A DNA stretch of 64,000 nt from Ceratodon purpureus (GCA_014871385.1 CM026429.1:1834554-1898553), one strand, 5' to 3'; shown: positions 35,182 through 47,629, counted from the first letter of the stretch. Notes: generated from the letters alone by a model not told the origin. Made by a program: numbers and translations.

Positions 35182-35733
35182 ATGAGCCTAGGATGGTATA
35201 TCGAGGACAGTGAAAGATTCACCAACTACCTCGACTCCGCGGACAAGATCCTCCGAGATCAGGTGCTTCTACAGATCCAGGCTACAATGGATGCGTCCCT
35301 GCCAGAGAAGGCTGCGGTTCTTTCGGAGACACTGCAGATGGTCAAGTCGCAGGTTGAGAGCTCCGATCGCGATGGAAATGGCGCCCGTGACATGGTATCT
35401 CTCACCCCATCGTCTGACCTACTTGGTGCGCTTGAGGGTAGAGTCAGTTATGTTTACGTCCCGGTTACTAACAATGGGTTGCTGATGCATTATGGCCCCA
35501 TTCTATTTACTGAGCTGCAGGACCTAATTGAATCATCAAAACGGGGAGATATTTCGCAAATCGAAGACGCGAATGATGTCATTAGGGGGTTCTCGGGGAC
35601 ATGTCGAAATCGGGAACTGCCGATGAAGACGACGATTTACAGTTTCTACGCCAGACTCAGGGAGAGCCGATTGGCAAGCCGGCTGAGGGTGAGGGTGATC
35701 GTCGAGGTCCTACGTTGCGGCCTCGTATTGTGA
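35182..35733 (+). CDS. Orphan ORF 1 of duplicated gene, copy 2
   Basis: Same protein as 33406-33957, residue for residue. Its upstream flank differs: here the copy is preceded by 355-bp-repeat-like sequence rather than the 33.0-33.29-kb flank, so the two copies may have different promoters or first exons. Confidence 0.45.
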   Translation: MSLGWYIEDSERFTNYLDSADKILRDQVLLQIQATMDASLPEKAAVLSETLQMVKSQVESSDRDGNGARDMVSLTPSSDLLGALEGRVSYVYVPVTNNGLLMHYGPILFTELQDLIESSKRGDISQIEDANDVIRGFSGTCRNRELPMKTTIYSFYARLRESRLASRLRVRVIVEVLRCGLVL

Positions 35734-36140
35734 AGGAAACACGTGAGCAGGAGGCCGGTTTAAACAGTCAAGTGGCACCCCATAAACGACCGCCTTCGAA
35801 GTCCGGGAAGAAATTTCATAAAGCTGGCGAGGATGCAATACCCCTCGTTAGATATATGGCCCTCCCTGTCGATGGCGTGGCAGAGACAGTTAAATTGTCC
35901 CTAAATATTGCCTTTGAGTCGCTCCTCGAGGGCATTCACCGATCGATGTTCATCACTTTCCTGAATTGCATCAAGCGGGTGAGTTATTTTAAACCTTCAT
36001 TTGCATATGGTTATATAGCAGTTTGTGTACCGCGCTCTTGTGGTGATCGTATACCTGCAAGCTTGCGGCTCTCTTTACTAATTCGAGCTTCTCGGTTTGC
36101 CTCGGATTACCATTTCCCTGAATTCCCGTCTGCAGTCTAG
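35601..36140 (+). CDS. Orphan ORF 2 of duplicated gene, copy 2
   Basis: Same protein as 33825-34364. The probable donor is after 35978. Downstream sequence differs from copy 1 only beyond 36252. The palindrome past it is GGCGCTGGCGCC at 36331, the last one in the window. Confidence 0.4.
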   Translation: MSKSGTADEDDDLQFLRQTQGEPIGKPAEGEGDRRGPTLRPRIVKETREQEAGLNSQVAPHKRPPSKSGKKFHKAGEDAIPLVRYMALPVDGVAETVKLSLNIAFESLLEGIHRSMFITFLNCIKRVSYFKPSFAYGYIAVCVPRSCGDRIPASLRLSLLIRASRFASDYHFPEFPSAV

Positions 36141-36252
36141 AATACCCGTCTCAGCTTGTTCGAAGTGCTCCTCACTTGTGTGAGATTATTTTCTGATTTA
36201 CTTATGGGGGCCGCAATATCATTTCACAAGTCAATGGGCGCCTAACCTGTAA

Positions 36253-39200
36253 ATCGCGTCTACAAATGATGAGGTTTACTGGTATAGATTTTGTTTAGAG
36301 GCATTACTGGAGGTCGCATTCGGTAGACATGGCGCTGGCGCCTGCAGCAAGTCCATTACTCATTTATTTCTGATGCAGTAATTAGAGGTTCTCAGATGCC
36401 GAAGCACGCATTTAATATATGCTTCATGTACTTCTTATTGGTTTCGAGGTCAGTTTTGCGAGGAATTATCTCGAGTTTCATTGGTTTCATTTGGAGAGAA
36501 GACTCGCGGTCAGAAAAGGGAGCTCGCACCTACTCATCATACTCAGTCACAGTATTTTGTACATATGATGTACGATTGCATCCGTTCTCTATACGTGTAG
36601 AGTACATATTAGAAGTTCGTACTTTTGCGGTCTGTATTCTGGGGATCGTTATCCAAAGTTCATCGTATGGATGATGTATTTGGATACAGATACGTACGGT
36701 CTTTGTATCGTATTCCACTTTGATTTTTGTCAACTAGCAGTGGATGAATGCGCGGCATCTGAGAGTTTTCTCATTACTGCTGACTTTCTCGTCACTGACA
36801 GATTTTGAGGAGGAGGCCTATCTTTGTACAGATTCTGCCTATATATCTACCTGTGCACCCTCAACGATGCACTCTCATTCGCTGTCCTCCATTGCTTGAA
36901 CAGCAATTCTTGCAGCAGGTTGTAGCAATTTCAGCCCCCTCTACCTCGTGTGCAGCGCCACCCTGACCACCAACACTTTCAAAAGGAAAAGAAAAGGAAC
37001 AAAGTCTGTTACTGCACACAAGTTCTCTGCCTGTCACTTACTTAGAATTCTAACACAAACACAACACTGCTCATCTCCTCAGCTTCTCATCTCTAGCCGT
37101 GCCTCCGCCTTAGTGCTATGTAAGTTACTGCAGACTTCATGAATGTGCCAGCAAAGTACCCAAAAGTTGGTGTAGTTTTCTGGGGTTGGTAATGCATTGG
37201 CAGACATTTGCAATTGTAAGTATGGTTGATCTCCTACATGTGAATAGGTGGAAAACAAGTGAAAGAAGTCACTAGTGGAAAGATGGTATGGGGCAACCAT
37301 GGAGTATACTAGTGAGATGGTGGACTAGCATTTTACACCAACTCTCTGATATACTTGTTGGTTGCCTCAAACCCTCGTTCTACTAGTGAGTAGTCTTGAA
37401 TTGTTGGCAAACTTTTCCACGTAATGAATAAGTCTATTCTTTAATTCAATTCTTTTTCATATATGATGTATTATTTCATAACGCAATAAATATGGGCATG
37501 ATAATCTTTTTGTCTATATAATGTCCACTTTACAGAATGATAAAAACTATACTTAATTTTAGATATTTAGTTATGCAACCACCAAGTTTTAGACATTGAG
37601 ATATGCAACCACTAAATCATAATTGTTTAATGTTCAATTTAGGGTATTTAGAAACAAAAAATTTCTTACTTCATAAATCTCTCACCCAATTATTCATGTG
37701 AATGAAATTGTGATGGTAATAAGTGTAGGTTAGAGATCGCATTTGCTACAGTGAAAAAAATGGACTTGTAGAGAAAATAAAAATTTCCTTCATTGTAAAG
37801 TTAAGCTTCTTGTGAACGATGTAGAATGGCACCCTCTCTGATAACAAAAGAAATTATTGTCTTGTTTGAAATATGAATGTTAACTTGATAGTAAGCTAAT
37901 TGTGCACTCAGAAGTATTTTATTGGCATGCTGTAGAGCTACTAAGTCACTTGGATAGGTAATAGGTAATATTGTGTCGTACTGTGCAATAGGTAATAAGC
38001 ACTAATGGTGTATAGTAAGCCTACACCGTTATTAAGACATATTAATTGGAGAAAAGTGAGAGAAGATAATCACTTGCTTGTTCAGGTTGTAAAATGAGAT
38101 TCATGGGCTATACGAGAGGAATTTAATCATTGATGTAATTAGCAAACAAAGGAAGATAATCCAACCCCTCAAAATATGGACAGAATTCATATCGGTGAAG
38201 TCAATGAAATTTGGCATAAAAATGAATAAACTTACATGTGGATGAGTACTAAACTCCTATCTTTCAATGCGTTTCACCAATTTTGCCAACACATGTAAAT
38301 AGACCCTTACCCCAAAGCCACACCCTTGCAGCATCCCGAGGCAGGTAGCAAGGCAGCATCTCTCAAGTTCTAAACATCTCATCACATTTTCGTGCTGCCT
38401 TGTGGCAAACAATTTCATGCAAAGCTCACATCATCACCTAATCTATGGAAACCGCGTCATGGATGGCCCCATAGTCAGCTTTCTAGCTACAGTTCTGTTA
38501 AAGTTATGGTACCGTCCATATGCTGTACCAATGCACAGTGCATAAATGTCCTCATGTTCATAGTCACTTTTCCAAGTGTTTGAACATGACCCAGGTCCCA
38601 GTTTGTTGCAAGAGTAAGTTAGGTCTGGTACAGTCCATTCTTCTTGCTCTAGGATCTGCTTTCCAACAGGAAGGAAGGTACATACTAATAGACACTAGGT
38701 TCAGAGACGTCAGAATCCCAACAACTGCATCAACAGCAGTGGTTGTATCAAAATTCCTTCCCAGTTCCTGCAACGCAAAGTGGACGCCTGGCTCAGCAAC
38801 AACTCCCTCCCTTCTAGAATCTAGAATTTAGAAAGATAGAACATATTAAATCGGAAAGGTGGTCCAGCAAGGTGGCAAAAAGAGAATTGCCCTGGTGGAC
38901 CCTAAGGTGACTCAAGCAAGGTGACAATGATCTTTCGCCGTCCTGACGTGGGACCCTGGCATTGCTCCATCTCTATTTTACTACCATAAAAATGCCACTC
39001 TTTCACACCTGTTACAATGGCCCCACAAGCAGAGTCGCTTTGCTCCCAAATATCAGCACCTCGCAGCTCTCCTGGCCGAGATGGAGGAGCGCATCCCACT
39101 TGCATCGTTGGAAAATTGGGCGCCTGCCTGCGCTTGAAGCGATCGATCTGACTGATCATCTGCTTCTCTGTGTCCACTATCAGCCATGTCAGTACTGCTG

Positions 39201-40042
39201 CTATAGTTTTTCCAGATTGCCGGGGTATAGTACACTGTACAGTACCGAAGAAGGGCCTAGTCACGGTGCTGTGAACTCATGATGCTTTCTCGGTGTGGAC
39301 TCCTTTGACGCTGCTTAAATTTGGAAAGAGAGTTTCATTTGGGCCGGCGCTGATAGCGGGGCTGCCTTACCCTGGGTCACTGGGTGCACTGGTGCAGTAC
39401 AATCATGGATTGAACCAGTCGTTGTTGTCACTCTGAGCTTGTATGTGACCATTCACAGCAGACCGAAAGATCGATGATTGATGGCGTGGATGGCAAGCTC
39501 GTTCTTATGCTAATGTTAAATGATTGATTATGTTAGTATTCGAATCTTGGATGCTTAGACACGGCGCAGGAGAAGGGAGTAGGAAAAGAGAGGGAAAAAG
39601 TAGTATGGCTTGGCTCCTAAGTTGCCTGAGATGATATTATTGTTGTGGAGGATCATTTTCAGCGTCATAATTGTCTAGACTTGCGTGATGTTTTGCGTCT
39701 GAGCGAACTTGTGGATATACATTGATTGTGCGAGGATTAATATTGTCCCTGTTTTGATGAACTCGTGCAACGTTCGTCGAATTAGCTGCGTCGCTAGTTG
39801 AAAGTCTAGTAATACCGAGTAGATGGTTGTTGGGTACTCTTGGACGTGGTAGTTGAAGGATTGGTTGAAGTGGGGTTGGTTTTATGGATCAGGGAGTTTT
39901 CGAGGTGAAACTAGTTGAGACTGCTGCGAGAAATCATCCTGATTTTGAAAAGGGGGACTAGCAGTGCGAGTCTCGGTTTAGGTAGACTGTGTTGTGGATT
40001 ATTGGTAGGATTCAAGTGATTGATCAGAGTTCGGTATCAGAG
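36253..40042. other. Intergenic region, right edge of the palindrome zone
   Basis: 36253-36480 is the diverged tail of the tandem duplication, with the last palindrome at 36331-36342. From 36.5 to 40.0 kb I see no convincing gene. ORFs at 38.4-39.3 kb are short and overlap on both strands without splice support. 39.5-40.0 kb probably includes the promoter and 5' leader of the gene at 40043. Confidence 0.5.
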
Positions 40043-42407
40043 ATGGCGCCTGTGAAGACGGCCGCGAGGTCGAGGCGAACGCACTCGTACTCGTGGTCCA
40101 GTGACTCTAGCGCACTGCGGCCGGTGTACCAATGGCCGGATCTTGAGAGTACGAGCAGTGGGCGCACATCGGCCGACGACATGAGCGACGGAGTGAGCGA
40201 GCACGAGGCGCAGCACCAGACGTCGCCGAGTGATTCTAACGATGTGAGCGACTTGGGTGGCGAGGGCAAGAGCATGCCATCCGAGGTGAGCCAGTTGGGG
40301 CGGAAGATGAACTACGACAGCGACAGCTGCTTGACGCCACGCTCGCGGCGCACGCTCAGGCGCACGCTGTCCGGTGACACGGAGCCATGGCCGAGCGTGA
40401 AGACGCCGGTGAAGCCTGCGCTCGACACCATCTACAGCCCCACGCATGAGATTCTGCACCCCATGCAGTCACTCCTCCTGGAGAAGTCCTTGTCCAACGC
40501 GGGGGAGAAATCTCTGGGCAGCACTGCGGTTCCCGTTCGCCGGGCGATGTCCGTGGACTTCGACAGCCGCAGGAATTTCGACCCCGCCCCGAAGGAGGTC
40601 AAGCCGAATCCTTTCAAATTCGAGACCTACGCGTTTCCCGAGCCACAACTGCGGGAGGAAGATGAAACCTCTGAAAGTACGCTCAAGACGGAAGAGGATG
40701 AGAATGAAAATTTTCCAGGAGCGAAGGCGAAGAATGTTGTAGTGATCATTGTGGATGCCGAGAAGAAGCTGACCAAGTTCACGGCGTTGGACTGGGCTAT
40801 TAACGTCGCTGTGCAACCCGGCGACGAGATTGTTGTTCTGGGCGTTCTAAAGCATGTCTCCAGTCCAAGTACGTGGTTTTCAAGATCACTCCTCATTATC
40901 CTTGTGTCGTTCATTCATTTATTCAATCAATCAATCAACTAAATTGTGTGAAATAACAATTTGTCAGAGAGTGTTTAGTGAATGCTTAGTAAATCATAAG
41001 TCTTTAATTTTAGTTGAATGGTGCAACAGCGGGGTACAAGGTGGTGGCCAACACCGATCCGCTGGTGGGAGTGAATCAGGAGATTCTGCAATCGGAGGTG
41101 AAGAAGACGACGGAAGTGTTTGAGCACAAGCTGACTGACAGCGGCAGACGGGCCCAATGCGAGAAGAAGAATGTAAGAGAATTGTTTCTTTCGTGAAGTT
41201 GAAGCCGGTCTTATATATATTCTACAACAAGCTTTAGTGCCTGTTTGCCACTACTGTAATTCAAATCAATTACGTTTAAAGTTCTGATTGATGTCGAATT
41301 TGGATTTGATTGAGGTGCAGGTCAAGTTGACAGTGCGGATAGCCCCAGGTGCTCGCGCCAGAACGGTGGTGGTGCGAGAGCTTGCAGCTCTCACGGCTAC
41401 CTATGCAGTTTTCGACAGGTATTTGAATTAGTCACCAGCTAAGGATGATTTTCCTTTATCCTGCTTCAGTGGGATTCATTGTGTAAATGGGATATATATT
41501 GCGAGGGTCAATAGCAGCAATGTTCCATCAGGAAGGGGTAACGAATATAATTCAGACCGGTTCTAAATTATAACTCTACTGAAATCCAAGAATCATTTTC
41601 AAAATTCTCATTAGCTAATAATAAAGACAAAATGGTGGTAGCATACTGAAATCGTTTTAATGAAAGTCCAAATACATTAAAATTCTTCACGATTGTGTTA
41701 TTAGTACTGCACCTGATACTACTGAGTATAAGATGCGATTAGAATTTACTGTCTTGAGTCACTCGAATGTCTTTGAAGGAGATGAAAGCCCACTTCTATG
41801 TATTTATATTGAGATTGAATTTGGCAACTTCGGAGACTAAAAGTGGGGATCATGATATTGATTTTGCAGGAAGCTAGTGAGAGGTAGACGATATTACGGA
41901 AAACATCTGTCATGTCACGCAGTCAGGATGCGAAGTAATGGACGCTCCATCAAAACAATCTTCACCATGGCGACCAATTCAACTCCGACAAAGACCACCA
42001 CCATCAATTCCCCGAGTACAGCAAGCACCTCACCGACATCCGAGACATCGCCATCTCCGAGCCCCACGTACTTCTGGCGGCGCTTCACTCACTTCAGATC
42101 TAGCCGGAACAGCCGCCCCACTATCACCAGCCCACGCAGCTCCACAGCCAGTTCCGAGGCCAACGTCTCGCCATCCAAGACGGTGGATAGCCTGAACCTC
42201 GATTCGTTCATGTCTGAAATGCAGGATTTCTCTATTTCGTTGGACAAGTCTAAGGCTTTTGATACCGTTGGCAAGGATTCTGCGTCGAAGCTGGCCTTGC
42301 AGTCTTGTGTTGTGGCGGATGCTTACTCGTACAAGCAGGGCATGGACTCCCACCGTATCAAGCACCGCCCCATTTCGGTCACCATACCTCCCATATGCGC
42401 CACTTAG
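40043..42407 (+). CDS. USP-domain protein of the plant inactive-kinase family, lacking the kinase domain
   Basis: Four exons: 40043-40868, 41030-41172, 41321-41418 and 41870-42407. All introns are GT-AG and the joins are in phase, giving 534 residues. Residues 1 to ~230 are Ser/Asp/Glu-rich and disordered-looking. Residues ~230-385 form a universal-stress-protein-like (nucleotide-binding alpha/beta) domain: NVVVIIVDAEKK, ALDWAINVAVQPGDEIVVLGV, then VFDRKLVRGRRYYGKHLSC. This matches the N-terminal domain of plant kinases annotated 'inactive protein kinase SELMODRAFT_444075-like'. Family members continue into a kinase-like domain; here a Ser/Thr/Pro-rich tail follows, then a stop. No kinase motifs appear downstream. 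The start is the first ATG in frame (SEMAPVK). An alternative acceptor at 41013 breaks the frame. Role inferred: signalling or adaptor, no catalytic activity visible. Confidence 0.8.
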
Positions 42408-45400
42408 AGACCATCGTCAGCTTTGTATCATCACACACCAATTTAACCAATTCCAGGTGAATTGATTCTCCTCTCAGACGCCTCAACTTCCATTGCATTC
42501 TATGGCGGAGACAGTTTAGGTGATGTGCTTTTAATTATACAGTCATGATATGTGTAAACTCTCTCAATTAACTCGGTTAAAAATTTAGATCCAAGAGATG
42601 ACAGTCTGGAAAGAGATTAATTATTTTGCAACCTTTGAGGTATCTCTGTGCTTCTTCTTATAATTATTATTTTTGTTTCGGGTGTTCGGCATGGTTACTA
42701 CCGTACCAGTCGTTCTGATGATGCGTCATATAATTTTTGCAGAACATACAAATTTGGACTCCAACAATGGAGCATTTGGGTAATGGCAGAATGAGCCGGA
42801 GACAGGAAGGAAGGGGATTTTTGTTGGAGGTCTGTGATAGTGCTACTGCGGGTGTGTAAATAATACAATACAGGCCTCTAGGCAAGTTGTGATTTTTGGT
42901 CACAAGTGCTTATGATTGATTGGTAGACCATGTAGGTAAGACGTTTGGATTTACTCTGGGGCGCTCCGTTTGTCTGCAAGGAATGGATTTCTGTTGAAGA
43001 ATGCTGCAACCATATCCTTAGGAATGACAATACAGTGAGTAGCTGGGAATCATGCGTCATTTTTGTCTCCTTGGAAGTGTATCATATCAATATGTATAGA
43101 ACGAGCTAGCTTTAGGACTTACACATTCTGTGTACCAGGCTGCCATGAGCAACCACAGCTAGAGTTCTTTGTTAGGACTCTTTCCTTTTACAGATATGGC
43201 AGTTTGAGCTATTTAGTCTTTGTTGGGTTCTGTTCTTTCAGTGCCCAGGCCTCTCTTGAATTCTGATCAAGAATTAGCACAACCATATATTTTAAGTAAT
43301 GTATATCCCATTTCTCAAAAGAGGTATTAGTGTTGGGTATTACACTATTGGAATTTGGGTACTAGTGTTGTTATGCCTTTTATATCCCCTTTTGATATAT
43401 AGTTTGTGTATAAGTGATTATTATATTTTCTTACGCCAATGTTGCTTGGCATATATGCTGTCAATTTCTTATGTCTACACTCCAAGTGTTACACAATTCT
43501 TGATTCATTTTCATCAAATGCTAAACAAATGATTTACATTTAAATTAAAGTTGTTATCAAGAATTGATACATTTTTCACTAGTGGAAACCATGCTTGGGA
43601 TGACCAGAGCTTGTGACCAAGAACATGACCATTTTGACTAGATTTTGGACACTCTAATATCAAGACTCTAATCTTGACTAAATGATGAAATCCATCATCA
43701 TTCCAACTCAATTCATGAATAAAGAAATCGAAGAATAGACTAAAGGTTCAACATTAACCTTCCTTTACATTGACCTTTATAGGGCAAAGACAAAGGAAGT
43801 GGATAGGAAAAAACCATCAACATAATATAGATGTTACATTACTTCCTTCTTCTAAGTTACATTTGCAATTGCATGGTCCCACTACATCATGGTGGCAATG
43901 ATGAAATTTTTAATTTGCATTGGAAATATTTATCAAATTTTCAACTAGTTCTTACAAATTTTCTTTTGGCCTATAGCCATTCCATAAAACAAGATATTAA
44001 TTTTTTTCCAACAACCATGTACTTGAAAGTCTAACATTTCATGGACCTCCAATTCAATGTCTCCTTTGAGTCACAATTGGTGGAAGACGTCTATGTGGTC
44101 GACGTGCAATAATGTCCTTATGATACTTTCGAAGAAGAAAAACATGAAATACATTGCAAAGGTTATGCTATAACATAAGCCAACATCCTTCATAGTTGTA
44201 ACAAAGAAGAGAACCAAAATTTCTCAAGCCAATTTCTATGATAATGCTATTGTCGAAATGTTATCATGGCAAAGTAAGGTGGGATACCCTATGAGCGCCT
44301 ATATTAGTGAGTGTCTATATTTGAAGGAGACACATACTTGTAAAATTATTTTTCCGTCAATGTAAAATATATTACAATTTTAGCCCAAGAGATTTCATAT
44401 TTTTTTGAAGAATGAGATAAGTTATAAACTTTGGAATTGTCCTGCCTTATTTAGTCCATGAGTGCCACTACGTACCTCTCTCATTCTAGTAACTCATCCT
44501 TACATGGAACAAGCATCAACTCCTCCACGACTACTAGGTTATTTCTCTAAGTTCCTCCGTGCAACTAACACAACTGTAGTTTTACAGACCCTTGAGACCT
44601 CAAAGTGCAAGATGATTACTGCAATCTTTCTATTCTTTTTTACTTTTACACTTAGACTTTGTTTTAGTCATTAATGCGGCCTATAGTAATGGTTGTAACA
44701 TGTGTAAGGTTGAGTGTCCTAAAACCAACCACTTAAGCAGTTTAGGATATTTTGAGCAGTGGTAAATTTTGAAAAAAAATATGAGAGGCTTCAAAATAGG
44801 ATTCCAGAAGGATTGGAAAAAGTTGCAACAAGTAATATGCATTTCTCATTTTCTACAAAATTCCAAAGTCTAAAGTAACATATGACCCCTACTTGATATG
44901 GTCCTAACCTATGATGAACCTTCAGTGAACTCAAAACCAACCACTACATGATGCAAAAACTGTTGTGGGCAAGAACCAACCTTATCAACGAATGAAAATA
45001 AAAAAAAACTATGTAAAAAAACGGCCTTTGCAGCGACCTAGAACGCAACCCAAAAGCTTGTAAAGCAACCAATGTGTGACCCTCATCCCCTTGCCACAGC
45101 TCCTGACTCAATTCGCATGGGCAGCCTGGAATCGCGTGGGCCCGTCCCCTTTGCTGCACATGCAGACCTCCTTCTCCATGGTCGCTGGTCCCCGGATGCG
45201 GATCTGCAACCGTGGCTCTTTCCACGCCCCCACCATCCTTCCCCGCTCACTACTTTGGCCAGCTCCGCTCATTGCATGCTCTTTGTTAGGGTCTTGGTGC
45301 ATGTGTTGGACCTTGGAATGGTTGTTGGAATTGCGCCATGGGTTTCGTAGATTGCGAAAGGATGTGGAATTGCGAAAGAGGAGGGAGGATGGACGGTGAG

Positions 45401-45420
45401 GGCATGAAGAAGTCAGATCG
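42408..45420. other. Intergenic, AT-rich, possibly old retroelement debris
   Basis: No intact gene. On the reverse strand near 44.1-44.25 kb a stretch reading roughly VFHVFLLRKYHKD resembles the end of Ty3/gypsy pol proteins, but frames are broken and the match is short. The rest is featureless. Confidence 0.35.
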
Positions 45421-45423
45421 GTG

Positions 45424-45904
45424 CTATTGTTGATGGAGAAGATGATGGAACAATGCGCCATGCATGTGTTGCATGTACGCACCTAATGGTGGCATGTATG
45501 CGCCAAAGCTGTCTTGGTGCTCCAAGCTCGAAGGAGTTGTTGGTCCGGTTCCAACTTCTCTCCCGCCTTGATGCCCTTTCGTAGTCTTTATGAACCTTCC
45601 GGCGCGACGCACCCTCTTTGCGGCCTTCATTGCCCAAGTTGTTGCAGCCTTGTACAAGCTTGCGACCTTGACTGCCGCAACGGCTTCCTTCGCAGCAGCC
45701 TTCTCCACGGCCATTGCAGCTCGCTCTTCCACACACTATTGCTTCAAGCGGAGGCTCTCCTCCCTCTCTGCGACCTTTCTCCCGTTTAATTCCTCTCTCT
45801 CTGCAACTTTTCCTTTTTTTCCTCTTCTCTTTGTTGTTTCTGTTGCTTCTTCTCTCGAGCTGCGCTTTTCCTTGGTACAATGACTCCCACAACTGCATTC
45901 TCAT
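45424..45904 (-). pseudogene. Possible Lys/Ala/Arg-rich C-terminal part of the pogo-like transposase relic
   Basis: Reverse-strand frames encode charged, repetitive, helix-prone sequence (KRREEKKEKLQRE type, then AVEKAAAKEAVAAVK) with frame breaks. The stretch lies directly downstream, on the same strand, of the transposase core at 46.0-47.6 kb. Charged C-terminal tails occur in this transposase family, so it is probably the same dead gene. The link is positional only. Confidence 0.35.
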
Positions 45905-45989
45905 ATTTGGTGCTCGTCAGGATGACAGACTTGGTGAAGTCAACAATAGAATCTCTGCGCCTTGAGGAGGCTCAAGTGGTGCCAAAATC

Positions 45990-47629
45990 AGTGATAGACT
46001 CTAGTTGATGGACTCTGGTTGCTCCTAGTTGGGGTCAAATCGGGCAACTTCCTCCTCAATTTCAACTTGGTAAAAGAAATTGACGTCCACAAAAAAATGC
46101 TCGGCCTCACCGGAGGGTTGTCTACTAAAGTTGACCTCAAGGTAGTCTCTCTCTACTTGATCAGGTTCGTCACTCCCCATGCCCTCCACCTCTGTTGGGT
46201 CCTCTTGCATGTCAACTCCGATTCTTTGTGCGCCTTTAGCATATTGCTGTCCTCCTCTTGCCTCATCTGTGATCCCCGGCTCTTGAGCATATGTCTCTAA
46301 GGAAACAAGGTAGTTGTCAACAACATGAGGGTTGAGGGGAAAAATTCCAGCTCCTCTAAAGCCACTTTGACTATTAGATTCTAAGAGGGCTTTTTAGAAA
46401 GAGAGGGAAACCCACTGGGCTAGGATTTCCTTGCCAATGGATTGATTAATGTTGCTTGACATCTAAAAATCCTTGTACTCACGGAAATGCCCCTTCAATG
46501 GTTTAAAAACAGTCACATCAAGTGGTTGCAATGCGTGTGATGTGTGTGAAAGCAAGCTCACTAAATCAAGTCCAGTTGTCTTTGCTGCCTTTGCAACTTC
46601 TAACGTATCCTGACTGTTATGTTGATCTAGCAAAACGAGGTGGTGTTGCGTGGGTAATATGCCGGTCGTTCGTTGGATGGAATCAACAAAGTAGGATATC
46701 CAAACAGTGAACAGATAAGAGGTCATCCACGCTCTTGGTTGCATTGACATAGTTGCTCCTGCCTCACAATGTTGCATATAACTTTTTCTGAATCTCCTCC
46801 CTTGTAATTTGTAGAAGGAAGGAATTGCAAAGTTTGGCCGCATTCACACAGGCAAGGACAGACAACCACTCCCGCTGGTTGGGGATGATTGATTACACGC
46901 GCTTGGCTCTTGTTTGGGCAATAACCATTCCTCTACCGGCCTTGCCTCCAAGTGCACATGGTGAGTTGACTTATGCTCCACGTCCACATTCATGTTGACA
47001 TGCTTGCTGGTCACCCTGTGAACTGCAGCATGTTCTTCAATTTCTTAATTTTTTTTTTCAGTTAACAACTTGAGGGGAAGAGCACATTACTTATCTGGGC
47101 GCTGGACTTGTCATAGTTCCATATGCACTAGGTTAGGTAGTTCTGCTATACGTATCTGCTCTCCAAATTTTGGTACATGAACTAAAAATTCTCCGAGCAC
47201 AATGCCTTGGCGCGCGCACTCTCAAGTATCTGTGCTGATCTTATGGTGAGCTCTAGGTGCTATTGTTTGGACCAGTGCATCCACTCGCCACTGGGAATGC
47301 CATCCTTGAAAGGTGTCCATCTAGTTTTTGTTATCACATTCACCTTCATTTTCAATGCACTAGATGAGAGGCTTATCCACGCTTGCACATGAGGAGCAAG
47401 AATTCAAATATATGTGCCTCTTTTGCTGGGCTGAAGACCCCCTTAATGCCCCTCTTGCGACTCCTTGTGACCTTGTCCAGCCAGAAGCCCAATTCCGGAA
47501 TGATGAGTATGGCATGTTGTTATTTTGTGCTGCTTCCTCCAAACTCTTATTGTCATCCACCTTTGCTAATGCTTTGCATAGCTGCTCATCAGACCAATTT
47601 CCATTCCTACAAATTCCTTGTCTTCTCAC
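45990..47629 (-). pseudogene. pogo-like (DDE_1) transposase pseudogene
   Basis: Reads right to left. At 47629-47500 a psq-type helix-turn-helix (WSDEQLCKALAKVDD, then MPYSSFRNWASG). At 47.4-47.18 kb the second DNA-binding region of the CENP-B/pogo type (MKVNVITKTRWTPFKDGIP, ILESARAKALC), broken by frameshifts and an in-frame TAG at 47260-47262. At 46843-46463 the DDE_1 core, with LLDQHNSQ (Asp at ~46626) and SHTSHALQPLDVTVFKP (Asp at ~46518). At ~46379-46318 the conserved AGIFPLNP segment. A functional enzyme cuts and pastes its element; here stops and frameshifts make it inactive. Terminal inverted repeats were not found. The order and spacing fit one ancestral gene of about 2 kb. Confidence 0.85.

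Larger units (their letters stand above)
35067..36252 (+). repeat. 1,186-bp segment duplicated in tandem, copy 2
   Basis: Partner of 33291-34476. It starts at the same base (GGCATGCAG) and ends where the copies diverge (CCTGTAA then ATCGCG here, TTTGCG in copy 1). Confidence 0.93.

Noticed and set aside
38520..39282. Cluster of 60-120-codon ORFs at 38.5-39.3 kb
   Set aside because: Both strands open in several frames; no domain and no consistent exon model.
40037..40459. Long reverse-strand ORF opposite the USP gene
   Set aside because: Shadow of a GC-rich coding exon; the plus strand has splice-consistent exons and family matches.
44090..44260. Reverse-strand stretch resembling the end of Ty3/gypsy pol (VFHVFLLRKY-like)
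   Set aside because: Only about 12 residues match from memory, frames are broken on both sides, and no reverse transcriptase or integrase motif is visible.
45072..45399. Overlapping plus- and minus-strand ORFs at 45.0-45.5 kb
   Set aside because: Several frames are open on both strands, with no family match; an effect of GC-rich low-complexity DNA.
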